A program made the translations under genes and the position numbers. A model generated the notes under the pieces. The model was not told where the DNA came from and searched no databases. It worked only from the letters and a program-made list of their open reading frames with translations. Shown here one piece after another: positions 50,674 to 61,272 of a DNA stretch of 64,000 nucleotides. The stretch is from Sphaerulina vaccinii. Lineage: Eukaryota > Ascomycota > Dothideomycetes > Mycosphaerellales > Mycosphaerellaceae. Every line of letters begins with the position of its first letter. Position 1 is the first letter of the stretch. Location of the stretch: positions 186,001-250,000 of the forward strand of contig JAKUDP010000011.1 of the NCBI GenBank assembly GCA_022570795.1, written 5' to 3'.

Positions 50674-53208
50674 GTAGCATGGAGTAATAGGTCGCTGATG
50701 TGCTTGTGCGAGGTGTCAGTCAACTAGTCTATCACCGCAAGTTCGTGCTGGGCCTATCAAAAAGACCAGTACGTCCCCAAAATCGATGCTTGCTGGTGCG
50801 CGACTGGCGCTTGATGTCGGCTATTGTATGCGTATGATAATAAGTGTTGATAAGGTGTATGCTCATCGCTATCAATGCTGGAGTCGGATGAGTAGAGAAC
50901 GCCTCTAGTTGCACGTTTCAGATTTCTGCCAGCGTGTCGAGCTCAGGACTCGAGGGAACTCCAGGTTGCGGCGCGGTCGCTCGGTGGGTCGATGCGGCAA
51001 CGCTCTGTAAAATGCGAATGCAAGCCGAGCTCCCAGAATTCCAGAGATCGGCCCGGCGGTAGCGTATGTCAAGGCTCGCTCAGCCGATCTGTTCGCATAC
51101 GCTGGTGCGATGCAAGGAGCGGCGGAAGGGCATGTCGTGTTGTACAAAAACAGATGAAAGATGAGGAGAAAGTGGGTGGGCAATACATTATTGCACTAAG
51201 CGCCTGCGCTCACACGGCGCGGCTAGGTTGACAAACACTAGTAGCTCCCAGCACCTAGTTTTGACTTTGAGGTTAGGCCCGTGGCGTGAGGCAGCTTGTT
51301 CCGTCCACAGGCTCTGGTTGGGTACGGCCGCTGTCGTTTGGCGCGCATTGCGCGAGGCCTGCGCCTTCGTGACGACCTCCTGCATGCAACCACGACATTG
51401 ACGAGACGGCGTGGAATCATCCAATGGAGTGAGCTGGCTGCCGGCTTCGCTGCCGCAGGATTGATCAGATTTGAGACTTCACAAACCAGCGCAGAGCATT
51501 CCTGCTTCGCTGCGACGACATAGGACTGTGCTGCTAGGCTGGTCTCCTTCGGGGTTGATAGCAGCGCTAGCGTGCGTGACCAGGACAATGTCGACCTCTC
51601 GACAAGGATGTGACAAGGTGCCACGTGCTTCTCAATCGCAAGCCACAGTTGTTCCCAAGTGCTCACGCTATCGATGCTGGGGCAGTCATCTCGCAGCACT
51701 GGCGCTGAGTTCGAGTGTGCTCGTGTTGAGCTGTATTTGAGTTGCCCGTACTGCGGCGCCAGAACAGCGAATGACATTGATGCGCATGTTGGATTTGCCG
51801 AGCTCGCGCGCATAACATCCCTGTCGCAATATGGCTGCGATCCTGCCGAAGACGTTGCGTAACATCGGGCTTGCAAGAGAGTGGTGCGGTATGGGCCGTG
51901 CAGCAAACTATTTACAAGGTCGCTTGTAATATGCGCTGCGAATGTCCTCTGCCTCATTACTTTGTAGATGTGGCAAAGAGTGTCCACTGCGGGGAAGGAT
52001 TGCATGCAGTAGAGCATTTTTCAAGCTCGCGCTTGGAGAGCCGTGGTGATATCGACCATGGCTGCGCTTCGCGTAGCGAGCTCAAGCTCCAATAGAAGTC
52101 GAAAAGGGAGCTGGAGACAGAATGCTGGTTGGTCTGGATCGACCAGTCATATTGTGAGACGGCCAAAAAGCAGTTGTACCACGACGGACCGCACGTTCGT
52201 TTCCAGTCTGTCGGCGCGACGCACCGCCCGATCAGGCTGAAAGTGATCGAAATGAGGGATGAATCGGCATGTAAGGATGCCGAGACCACATTGCAGTCAA
52301 TGTTACTGTATAGATACCGTAGAGCGCAGCAAGCGTGGAGCAGAACGCAGACCGCTGAAGTGTCTTGCTGTGATATAGCACCCTAGACATTAACTGGTGT
52401 TTCCAGCGAGGTGGACTGCGAATCACTGCACTGCAGGCTTCGCTGCACAGATGGAGACTGCGTTCCAGCGACTTGGTAACTCTGCGGGTAGAAAGCAAGA
52501 TGCAAGATGCTTGAGGTTCAGATGTCCCGGACGTGGGATGCAAGTCGGGCAGCATTGCTTGACGCCATGTGAACTCGATGGACGAATGTGCCGACATACC
52601 ATGTAATCGACATATGATCTGGGACTGGTGGTGTTACAGTTGCTAGGTCAGCTGAAGGAGACCACCGGAGCATTGTCAACAACATGCGTCCGAGCAGGTC
52701 CGAGGAGCACCACTGATATGCACAAGAAGCAGAACTTGAAAGTCAGCTTGTTGATGAGCAGCTGATATATCGCAAGCGAATAAGCGCTTCCTTCGCGTGT
52801 TGCGGCTGCGCATGACTGACTGTCAAACGACAAACGATGCTTTGACGTGCTTCGCGATGCCGGCATCTGCGAGTTCTGCGTCGTGAAACTGTTGAGAGTT
52901 GCGACGTCTCCTTTTGCGTTGTCGTGATTCTGTTGAGACACGACGTGGCTGACCACATGCGTGAGGAGTAGATTGTGGACGGGAAGTGAGCCAGAAGATG
53001 AAAGAGGGAAATGCTTTGGACTGAATAAATGTCCGATCGGGGAAGTAGGCACGACGGAAGGAAAGCGCGATCGCGAAAGCGGATGTAAGTGAATAAAAGT
53101 CTTAGGACACTCTCCCCATAGCCAGATATCGCGGCATCGCCGAGCCCGCCGCAACAACACCGAGCTCACTGCACAGCAGACCATAGTCTACAAACAAGCA
53201 CCACCACA
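50674..53208. other. 2.5 kb gene-poor region with coding-like relics
   Basis: No intact gene is evident. On the plus strand a frame from 51871 to 52386 is broken only by a TAG (52093-52095). Its second part (KSKRELETECWLVWIDQSYC, then HVRFQSVGATHRPIRLKVIEMRDE) looks like real protein. Another coding-like piece is at about 51690-51862 (ELYLSCPYCGARTANDIDAHVGF). A minus-strand ATG frame of 259 codons (51238-52017) has Cys/Ser/Ala-heavy noise-like composition. The region may be a decayed gene. I see no inverted repeats or transposase. Confidence 0.3.
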
Positions 53209-54135
53209 ATGCCTCCCAAACCATCAACCACGGCGCTGACGCTACCTCCCCGCTTCCTCTGCCCAGCGCTCTACCAACAATCCATCCGCTCAATACACTC
53301 CATCCTCCCCGCCAACAAGAAACTACACAAATTCAACAATGGAAAAGGTCTCCCAACCCTTGGAGCCACCGCAAAAGCCGCCTTCGAGCGCAGAGAACAC
53401 AATTTCCCTCTCCGAACAGGCGCAATAGCAATAAAAAAGGGCATGACAGGAATCTACAATCCCACAACAGCGAAACGCGAAGCTTGCACAGTACTGCAAT
53501 TAGACAGATGTCAAGTCATCTCACATAAGACGAGACCAGTACACGGATACTGGGCAGTGCAAGTCGGTTTTGGAACGAAAGAAGCGCGTAATGTTACGAG
53601 GCCTGAGAGAGGACATTTCGCTGCGGCGGGAGTACCGATTAAGAAGGAAGTTGCGGAGTTTAGGGTGAAGAATGCGGAAGGGCTGCCTACTGTAGGATCT
53701 GTTATATCAGCGGACTTGTTTCAGGAAGGACAGTTCGTCGATGCACGCGGCGTGACGCGGGGAATGGGATTCGCAGGTGGAATGAAGAGATGGGGATTCA
53801 GCGGACAGCCTGCTTCCCACGGTAACTCGTTAACACATCGTGCTATGGGTTCTGCTGGTGCATCGCAAGGATCTGGATCTCGAGTTCTACCTGGAAAGAA
53901 AATGGCAGGGCGGATGGGTGCGGAGAATCACACGGTGCAGAATCTGAGAGTCATGAAGGTTGATCGAGAGAATGGGATTGTGGTTGTCCAGGGTGCAGTT
54001 CCTGGACCGAGGAATTCGATTGTGAAGATTCAGGACGCGATCAAGAAGCCTTGGCCGGAAGTTGAGGCAGATGTTGGGATTTCTGCGTGGGTTAGATCTG
54101 GAGAGAGTCCAGCACCGCCGCCAATGGAGGCATAG
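53209..54135 (+). CDS. MRPL9: mitochondrial ribosomal protein uL3m
   Basis: Large-subunit protein L3 of the mitochondrial ribosome, near the peptidyl transferase centre. Single exon, 308 residues from MPPKPSTTALTLPPRF. A presequence of about 40 residues leads in. The L3 body shows RTGAIAIKKGMTGIYNP, VHGYWAVQVGFGTKEARNVTRPERGHF and the central loop GVTRGMGFAGGMKRWGFSGQPASHGNSLTHRAMGSAG. GKKMAGRMGAENHTVQNLRV follows. Length and blocks are typical of the fungal protein. Confidence 0.95.
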   Translation: MPPKPSTTALTLPPRFLCPALYQQSIRSIHSILPANKKLHKFNNGKGLPTLGATAKAAFERREHNFPLRTGAIAIKKGMTGIYNPTTAKREACTVLQLDRCQVISHKTRPVHGYWAVQVGFGTKEARNVTRPERGHFAAAGVPIKKEVAEFRVKNAEGLPTVGSVISADLFQEGQFVDARGVTRGMGFAGGMKRWGFSGQPASHGNSLTHRAMGSAGASQGSGSRVLPGKKMAGRMGAENHTVQNLRVMKVDRENGIVVVQGAVPGPRNSIVKIQDAIKKPWPEVEADVGISAWVRSGESPAPPPMEA

Positions 54136-55139
54136 TGAGGCGTGGTAGCTGCATCTGGAGTCTGCGACTGCTCGAACTGGGCTGTATTGCCGTCGGTGTC
54201 AGCAGGGGATGTGACAGCCAGGTTGGACCAGCTCCCGCGCAGGCGCAGGTACGATGAGCGGTGGCAGTCGACAGCGAGCAGAGCGGCATCTTCCCCGGTA
54301 CAACGCATCTCATGCATCTCAGCTGCAGGGAACGCGGACATCGGATGTCAACAGGGATTCGCCTCATCCTTCAAGCGACAGCCGCGACAATCGCTTATGG
54401 CTGCGCTTAACTCATCCCACTGTTACACATTGAAGGTGTCGGGCCCGAGTGCGTGTCGCCCGCCGACGGCGACGTTGCACAACACCGGCTTCAGAGACAC
54501 ATGCCTCAAGGTGAGGCAAGGTGGCTGGGAGATCTGGGGTGAAGATCTAGAGCAATCCGTAGCACGGGAGACTTGAAACGCGTGAGATTGGTTTGACGAT
54601 GTATGACAAGCCGAAGCGATTGTCGTACTGTAACTTGTAGCATAAATATGATATATCGATCGGGGCCGATTTTGCCTAGAGTTCTATACTCCACTGTCCA
54701 GCATGATTGTGCCATTTGCCAGTACCGAAGGCTCGAGGATGTCATCGTATTGCTGACACTGACTAGCGAAAGAGCAGAGCAGAACCATCCGGTGGCCGAT
54801 ATGATACATAGTTGACACTTTCGAAGAGGCGCCCAGACGCACTGTTCGAAACTTCGCTCCCTGTTGATTCCACGTCATGGAAATTGAGGGTACATCGGTG
54901 TCGCGAGGAGGCTCTGAATCTTCTGGATGGCGTTCTTGCTTGCAAGCAAGTGTTCCCGCGACGCGACGTCTGTCTCGTGTCTCGATGCGTTGTGCTACGT
55001 TGAGGTCTCCGCGCTGCGGAGCAGAGCCGCCTCAGCGATTGGCGACATGCTGGCAGCATTTGCAGTACGGTTGAGAAGGCAGCTTGTTGTGTCGGACGGC
55101 ACTTCATCATGGCATCGGGCGCAGCTTGTTGATACCAAC
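54136..55139. other. 1 kb convergent intergenic region
   Basis: Between uL3m (plus) and PSF2 (minus). Frames up to 144 codons are open (54142-54576, plus) but have no early ATG and no motif. Nothing recognised. Confidence 0.35.
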
Positions 55140-56039
55140 TCAGAGCTGCATCTCATCATCATCGTCCTGGTAGTTGCTGCTGCCACCTAGTGCGTCTTCA
55201 TCGCCGCCTGCTTCTACCTCCCTATCGGTCTCTTCCTTGGATTGATTCAGTCTCCTGTGGGTTCGTCAGTATGCCCTCCACGCTGCCCCTGATGATTGTC
55301 CTTACCTCAACCCATCCACTACACCTCCCACGAAGCCACGAATCTCCGCGACCTCCATGCCTCCAATACCATTGACTTTCAGACCTGCTCCAGGTGCGAG
55401 CGCCTTGAAACCTTTGCGAAGCTTGCTCATCCTCACTTCCCTCAGGTCTCGTAGCAACCTGCGTACAGTATCGGGATCCTGAAAGTCATCGCTTGCATGT
55501 GTTATGAGCAAGAAGCCTAGCTCGTTCCAGTGATATGGCAGTGCATCATATTGTGCTCTGCTCGTACTGCTGTCTTTTATGAAGGGGCTGCTCATCTCCA
55601 GACTGTCCCGACTAAGATATGGTTCACTGGGAAGACTTGAACCTGTAGGCTCGGGCAGATTTGGGCCAGGCATGAGTGCACCAGCCAGTATAGTATTGTC
55701 TGTCTCCATTTCAAGCTGTGACGATAGCGATTCGACTGACAGCCAAGGTGGTGGAGATATGTTGGCTCGTTTTTGTCGTTTCAGTAGAAGGGCGAGCCAG
55801 AGTGGTAGCTGGGCTGGGAAGGGAGGATTGAGGCGTTCTGTGGGTCCCTGTAAAGATCGTATGAGCATTCGTTCGTGTTGTATAAGTGTCTACCAGCTCT
55901 TACGCTGTTGCTAGGAAGCACTCACACCTAGCAGCTCCAAGCCTTCAAGTCTTTGTCGAGGTATCACCGTGACCATTTCCATTTCGCAGAGGAAGCCAAC
56001 TTCGTTTGGCGTAAGGCCGGGCGGGAGTGGGAGGGCCAT
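55140..56039 (-). CDS. PSF2: GINS complex subunit PSF2
   Basis: Part of the GINS tetramer, a component of the replicative CMG helicase. Three exons, complement(55140-55254, 55306-55847, 55926-56039), give 256 residues. Exon 1 is [20 protein letters not shown]...[11 protein letters not shown], with the family's N-terminus. Exon 2 continues [33 protein letters not shown] and includes the helical end [30 protein letters not shown]. Exon 3 adds an acidic tail ending DDDDEMQL. All splice signals are consensus (GTGAGT, GTAAGG). Divergent from ALG10. Confidence 0.95.
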
Positions 56040-56241
56040 CTTGTGTCTTGGTGCATATCTGACAACAGCAGCAGTACAATGTTGTTGTGGTCGTCGAGCA
56101 GTGGAAGTGCAAGTGGGTTGCAGGAACGCGTCAGATTCGCGTCGCTAGCGCCGATTTTCGATAGCCAAGAGATCTGTCCCTTTCTCTCTTCACTTCACTC
56201 GCCATCACGAACTTCACAGTTCTCATCAGGAGAGAGGCAAG
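56040..56241. promoter_or_regulatory. bidirectional promoter, PSF2 / ALG10
   Basis: Only 202 bases separate the two start codons, so both genes must share promoter sequence. No element stands out. Confidence 0.4.
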
Positions 56242-58051
56242 ATGGCATCAGCAGTGGCTTTCCTCCTCGTGCCACTAGCTATCTGGTCTCGAGCGGTTGG
56301 TAGTGCTGCGAAAGACCCATATCTGGTATGTACGTAGGCCACATCCCAGGTAAGTCACATCTCACATATCATTTCCAGGACGAGATTTTCCACATACCAC
56401 AAGCACAGCACTACTGCGCAGACCGATGGGACATATGGGATCCAAAGCTCACGACTCCGCCTGGCTTATACCTGATCTCATACATTGCAAAGCCATTCCT
56501 GGGATGCGATGTCAGAGCACTGCGAGCTATCAACGGTGCTTGTCTGATCGCTCTACTTTCTGTGCTTATGGCGACCTATAAGGTGCGAAAGAAAGCAAAT
56601 GATCACACTGGATATGTCAGCGGACTGTTGGCTTCCCACAGTGCGCTGAACATTGTTCTCTTCCCGCCGTTGTTCTTCTTCTCGGCACTTTACTACACCG
56701 ACATAGCGTCAACGCTGTCGTGGACGATGTTCTACTGGTACTTTCTACGAACACTGCAGACCGATGGCTTCTCTTTGGTTGAGGCTATAGTGCAGATTCT
56801 GCTTGGTATTGTGAGCTTGTCCTTTCGACAGACGAATATCTTCTGGGTCGCTATTGCTCCCGCAGCAGTAAAGTTGATGATTGAGCTCGATCAAGGGCAC
56901 AGCGTGATCAAGCAGTCTATGTATAGGCGAGCTGAAGGTTTTGGCGACTCGACTTGGAGTGTAGCAAAGACCAGTTGGAAGATGAGTGTGCTCTATGATC
57001 CTCCTGTTCGAGATGCATTCATTGAAGGTCAGTATCTCCCTCTCGTCATGCATTGGTCGTTACTGATCAGTACGTAGACTACATCCGCGCTGTGGTCTCC
57101 ATCGTCGCCTGCAGTCTCAAAGCCGCCACGCAACCCAAGCGCGTTTTCCGCATTATCCTCGCTTTATCACCATACCTGACCTTGATCGTTCTCTTCCTCA
57201 GCTTCATTATCTGGAACGGTGGAGTAGTCCTCGGCGACAAGTCCAACCACGTTGCAACCATAAATCTGCCACAAATGCTGTACATCTGGCCATTCATTAC
57301 CTTCTTTTCCTGGCCACTACTCCTACCACACTTCATCATGGCTGCTTTGACTCTGCTATCACGACTTGGCCAATTCGCACACTTGGAACCTCTCATTATT
57401 TTCAAGCGTCGCAACTTCCTGCCTCGAGGATATCTGATCTTTGGATTCACGATCTTAGCACTCGCGATCATACACTTCAACACGATTGTCCATCCATTCA
57501 TGCTAGCAGACAATCGTCATCACGTTTTCTACGTCTTCAAACGACTGCTACGACCATGGTGGGTGCGCTACCTTGCTGCACCAGTCTATGTCATTACGGC
57601 ATGGGCGTGCATCGGATCGCGAGGCGATGTGCCATATTCTGAGCAGGAGGCGAACAAAGTTACAGCAGAAGATCCACTCAAACGAAACGCTATCGCAGAT
57701 GCTGCCAAGCGTCCTTCGAACATCCCAGATGGCAAGAGCTCAGCTACTGTGTCCTTCACACTCATCATGATCGGCACGACCGCACTCACACTTTGCAGTG
57801 CGCCTTTGGTAGAGCCAAGGTATTGCATCATTCCGTTTGTGATTTGGAGGATGCATTTGCCTTTGCATGCTGGTGAGCAGTCAGGAAAGAAACAGAAGAC
57901 ATGGAGTGCTGTGTTGAAGGGCTATGACTACCGAGTGGTGGCGGAGACGGTTTGGTTTCTGATCATCAACGCGGTGACGGGCTACATCTTCCTCAATTGG
58001 ACATTCGAGTGGCCTAGTGAGCCGGGGTGGAAGCAGAGGTTTATGTGGTAG
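56242..58051 (+). CDS. ALG10: dolichyl-phosphate-glucose alpha-1,2-glucosyltransferase ALG10
   Basis: Adds the last glucose to the dolichol-linked oligosaccharide in the ER lumen before N-glycosylation. Exons 56242-56325, 56379-57027 and 57078-58051 give 568 residues. The start MASAVAFLLVPLAIWS is the first membrane helix. The luminal motif DEIFHIPQAQHYCADRWDIWDPKLTTPPGLY, created at the start of exon 2, is the family's signature. About ten more hydrophobic helices follow, with SFRQTNIFWV, HPFMLADNRHHVFYVFKR and VEPRYCIIPFVIWR, all ALG10 blocks. The gene ends after a final membrane segment with FEWPSEPGWKQRFMW. Confidence 0.95.
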
Positions 58052-58291
58052 ACTTTGTGAGCGGACACGAAAAGAGTGTTGGAAAGCGTCTGTTCGTGTC
58101 TTTCTCCATTTCCATGAACCTATCTGGTGGTCATGCTGTCTCCAATGACAGTGCCTCGGTGGTGCGCTGAGAACGCGGAGCTACCTGTGGTGAGCCATAT
58201 ACCCATTTGACGTAACCGTCCCAAGCTGCAAGGCCATTCCTGGGGCACATGGAGCTGTCTATACTGTCTACGTGGACTCATGCTTGCTCGA

Positions 58292-59270
58292 TCACTCTGC
58301 CCTCATCTTGATGCCGTGCTTCTTTCGCAAGTCCTTCCACTTCTTCCTGCAAGTCTCCTTCTGCGGCTCGGACTCATGCTCGTGATACTTGCAAAGATCC
58401 GTCCAGTAGTCCGGGAGGAACGGAGTATCAGTGTGGTCACGTCGGCATTCCCATCCACTCCTGCACTGCTCGCAGGCCATCCTGCGGAAGAGTCTGCTAC
58501 TGCTACAAGCAAACTTAAGCAACGCTTCTGGTGGCAAGCAGCCCATGAACTCTTCGACAGACTGTCTGGAGTTGAGCGCGGGCTCGAAATCGTAGATGAT
58601 GGCATCGAGGAAGAATCGGTAAAGGGTGGAGTTTGCAGGCAGACCGCTAAATGCTTGCGTCAGGTTGTCAGGGCTAGGCCAGAGATAGCCGCGTGGCTTT
58701 TGTTGCAGAGCCTTCTGGAGACCGACATCCATCAGGGCGTTGCGGAAGGCCTTCGTATCATGCAGGTCTGCGAACATGAAGAGCTCTACGATAACCGTCC
58801 AGGGCCATGTCACCGGATCCTTGGGGTCGTCCTCATCATTTCCGGGGTTCTTGTATGTGAGCCGCTGTGTACCAGGGACCTTGGGTTGCCAGAAGATGCG
58901 CTCAGTGTAGAGCCAGCCAACGAAGCACTGTATCAGATTAGTGATCTGGGCTGTCATGCTTTGGCTGAGTGCGGTCTTTCTGAGAGCATCGCCCTGAATG
59001 CATGGGCCATATGGGGTCATTCGCGTTGTAGAAATGTGGGAAACATACCTCGAGTGCCCATTCCTTGACGTCCTCGCCGAGCTCGACGACACCTTCTTGT
59101 CCTTCTTTGAATCTCTTCTCCCGGAAAGCTGCCTCGAAGTAGGCAGACTTCGAGCAGATGAGGCCGCGTGGCACTTGGAAGACTCTCTCGTTGTCTTTGA
59201 TGCGTATAGTGAGTATCTCTGGTTCATATAGATCTAACACAGGCAGCTCCTCGGGCATAGTGGTCCCCAT
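58292..59270 (-). CDS. BTB/POZ-domain protein
   Basis: Exons complement(58292-58927, 59049-59270) give 285 residues from MGTTMPEELPVLDLYEP. The BTB fold reads EILTIRIKDNERVFQVPRGLICSKSAYFEAAFREKRFKEGQEGVVELGEDVKEWALE|CFVGWLYTERIFW. A BACK-like helical part follows (VIVELFMFADLHDTKAFRNALMDVGLQKAL). Near the C-terminus CEQCRSGWECRRDH has Cys and His that might bind metal. Such fungal BTB proteins are usually presumed cullin-3 adaptors; the partner is unknown here. The intron is 121 bases. Confidence 0.85.
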
Positions 59271-59990
59271 GTTGGCGAAGCTGCTTGAGGCTGGTCGATG
59301 TGGGTGTTGTAATGTAGGTCGAGGAATGGACAAACAAGAGTGCAGCTGAGAGCAAACGCCAAGGCATGCTAGGCAGCACGAGACTCTTCGCTTCACTTCA
59401 TCGAAATCTTCCTAACTGGCTGTGAAGGGCAAGCCAACCAGCATATGATCAGTATGAGTGAAGGTGTACTAAGACTCGGCGTCCTTGAGAAGTGCCGCAG
59501 AGGGTCAAGTCGACGTGTTTGATATTAGCTATCACTCGCACCTCTGTCTGATGTCGTCTCCGGTTCTCCATACAGTGCTTGCATGAGGTTTCAGAAGAAG
59601 CGTGTCTGAGGACGTCGAGGAACGCTGCCATGGATGCAGACTGCTATGGGTACGTTGTTTCGGGAGAATCTTCATTTCGCCTTAGCTGGAACGATATCGA
59701 AGCATGTCTGCATTTTGTGGCCCGTAGGCTGACATCGTGGAAGAGCTAGTACAGAGTGTGGCTTTCGAGACCAGAGAGAGCTTGTGCTGATGTGAGGCTG
59801 ATTGCGCCTGGTATACTGGGGCTTTGGCCCTTCCGTGCGTGGACAAAGTCCTGCCAACAGTAAACATGTAACTTTCATCGTCTATGGTTATATCATCAGC
59901 CCTTTCAGGTCCAGACTTCCTGCGTCCATTCCCAACTCCAGTCCAACCTTGTTCCCGCTATGCATACATCTCATATCCGCACGCAGCCAT
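59271..59990. other. intergenic gap, nothing recognised
   Basis: 720 bases between the BTB gene's start and the 3' end of the p24 gene. Short frames only. Confidence 0.4.
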
Positions 59991-60764
59991 CTAAGTAAGC
60001 TTCTGCTTGATGAAAAAAGCTCGCAGATAGCTCAACTGCCACGCGCAAGTAACACCCAACACAGCAATCTGTATCAGTGTCCACCTCACAACCCTCGAAT
60101 TCACGCTCTCACTCTGATCTCTGAACTCCGCTTCCCTTTCTCTCTGGAAGATCTGCTCTCGTCTCACATCTTGCAGTCTCGCATTGAGGTCCTTGACCTT
60201 TTGCGCGACCTCTGACAATTTCTCCTTGTCGCTACTTTCGATCTGCGAAGTCTCTCCTATAGCCATATCGAGCTCGAATTTCACACCGCCGACGTGGTCG
60301 CCGTGGTAGTTGATGCCGGAGGAGGAGTGGACGTTCGTGGGTGTGAAGCAGAGACGGTGTTCGCCTGAGTCTGCGGCTGTGAAGGTGAATTTGCCGTCGG
60401 AGCGGCCTCGTTGGGACACTACGCGGTGGTCGTTGTCGAAGAGTTCGTCGACGGTTATGAAGATGCCCTAAGCATATCGTGAGTCTAGTTGGCAGAGATA
60501 GGAGGAAGGAGCAAAGTGTACCATATCTGGATTTACTTCGTACTGTCGCGAGTTATGGCTATATTGTGTCGCCTTGAAGTGGCCTGTTTATGTATCTTAG
60601 CATGTGCACACTCTTTTCAACCATTCCTGCTGTTTCTCACCAACGACCAATGTGTCCTTTGGAAGTTCCTCGAAGAAGCATTTTTGCGAAGGTCCGTCGA
60701 TGTAAAAGTAGAGTGCCTCAGCGCAGCTCATGAAGAGCGCGAGACTGCTGAAGATTGACTTCAT
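59991..60764 (-). CDS. p24/emp24 family cargo receptor (GOLD domain)
   Basis: A type I membrane protein that cycles between ER and Golgi in COPII and COPI vesicles. Exons complement(59991-60467, 60522-60583, 60641-60764) give 220 residues. There is a signal peptide (MKSIFSSLALFMSCAEA), then a GOLD domain from LYFYIDGPSQKCFFEELPKDTLVVGHFKATQY to GEHRLCFTPTN, with the two conserved Cys. A coiled coil (DKEKLSEVAQKVKDLNARLQDVRREQIFQREREAEFRD) precedes the membrane helix (WTLIQIAVLGVTCAWQLSYL). The tail ends AFFIKQKLT, with the FF COPII signal and lysines for COPI. Closest to the Erp-type (p24-alpha/gamma) branches. Confidence 0.93.
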
Positions 60765-61272
60765 TATGGCGATGTACAAGAAGTGAAGCGGTGGTGGGTG
60801 TCTGTGTCGTGATAGTTTCTTGACACTCTGAACACGCGAGCTATATCGAGCAGGGGTAACGTCCAGAATTCAGGGTCCATTCCCACTCCCAAAATGGTGC
60901 TAGCGGCGGCCGCCTGCAACGTTCCTTCCAGCACCTCCATCTTTCCTCATTGCACCACCGCCAACTAGCACTTCGTCGATCTCCTGCAGCTCAACGCGTC
61001 AAACTTCGTATGCTACACGTCCATCGATTGATCACAGACACCGATGAGCTGGCCGCCCTCAGCTGGAACGAGGGCGCAGCACCGGTGAGATGGCTGATTG
61101 GCCATGAACAGTAGCGTTTATGCAGTACCTCTGCAGTCACAACTGCTGCCTTGAACTTTGCCAGTACAGCTGTGAGTATATAAGAAGAAGAGAGCTCACA
61201 ATGTAGAAACCAGATTCTCACGAGCAGTTTCTCGAACAATTTTCACCATTATTCTTCACTTGCCTCACAGAT
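60765..61272. promoter_or_regulatory. divergent promoter, p24 / AAA ATPase
   Basis: About 510 bases between divergent starts. TATATAAG at 61177-61184 lies about 90 bases before the ATPase ATG and may be its TATA box. Confidence 0.4.

Noticed and set aside
51238..52017. 259-codon minus-strand ATG frame
   Set aside because: Composition (Cys, Ser, Ala, Arg runs) looks random, no domain, no introns or context supporting a gene.
52648..53184. 178-codon minus-strand frame next to uL3m
   Set aside because: Lies in the uL3m promoter; no motif and noise-like composition.
58280..59068. 262-codon plus-strand frame
   Set aside because: Antisense to the BTB gene, crossing its intron.
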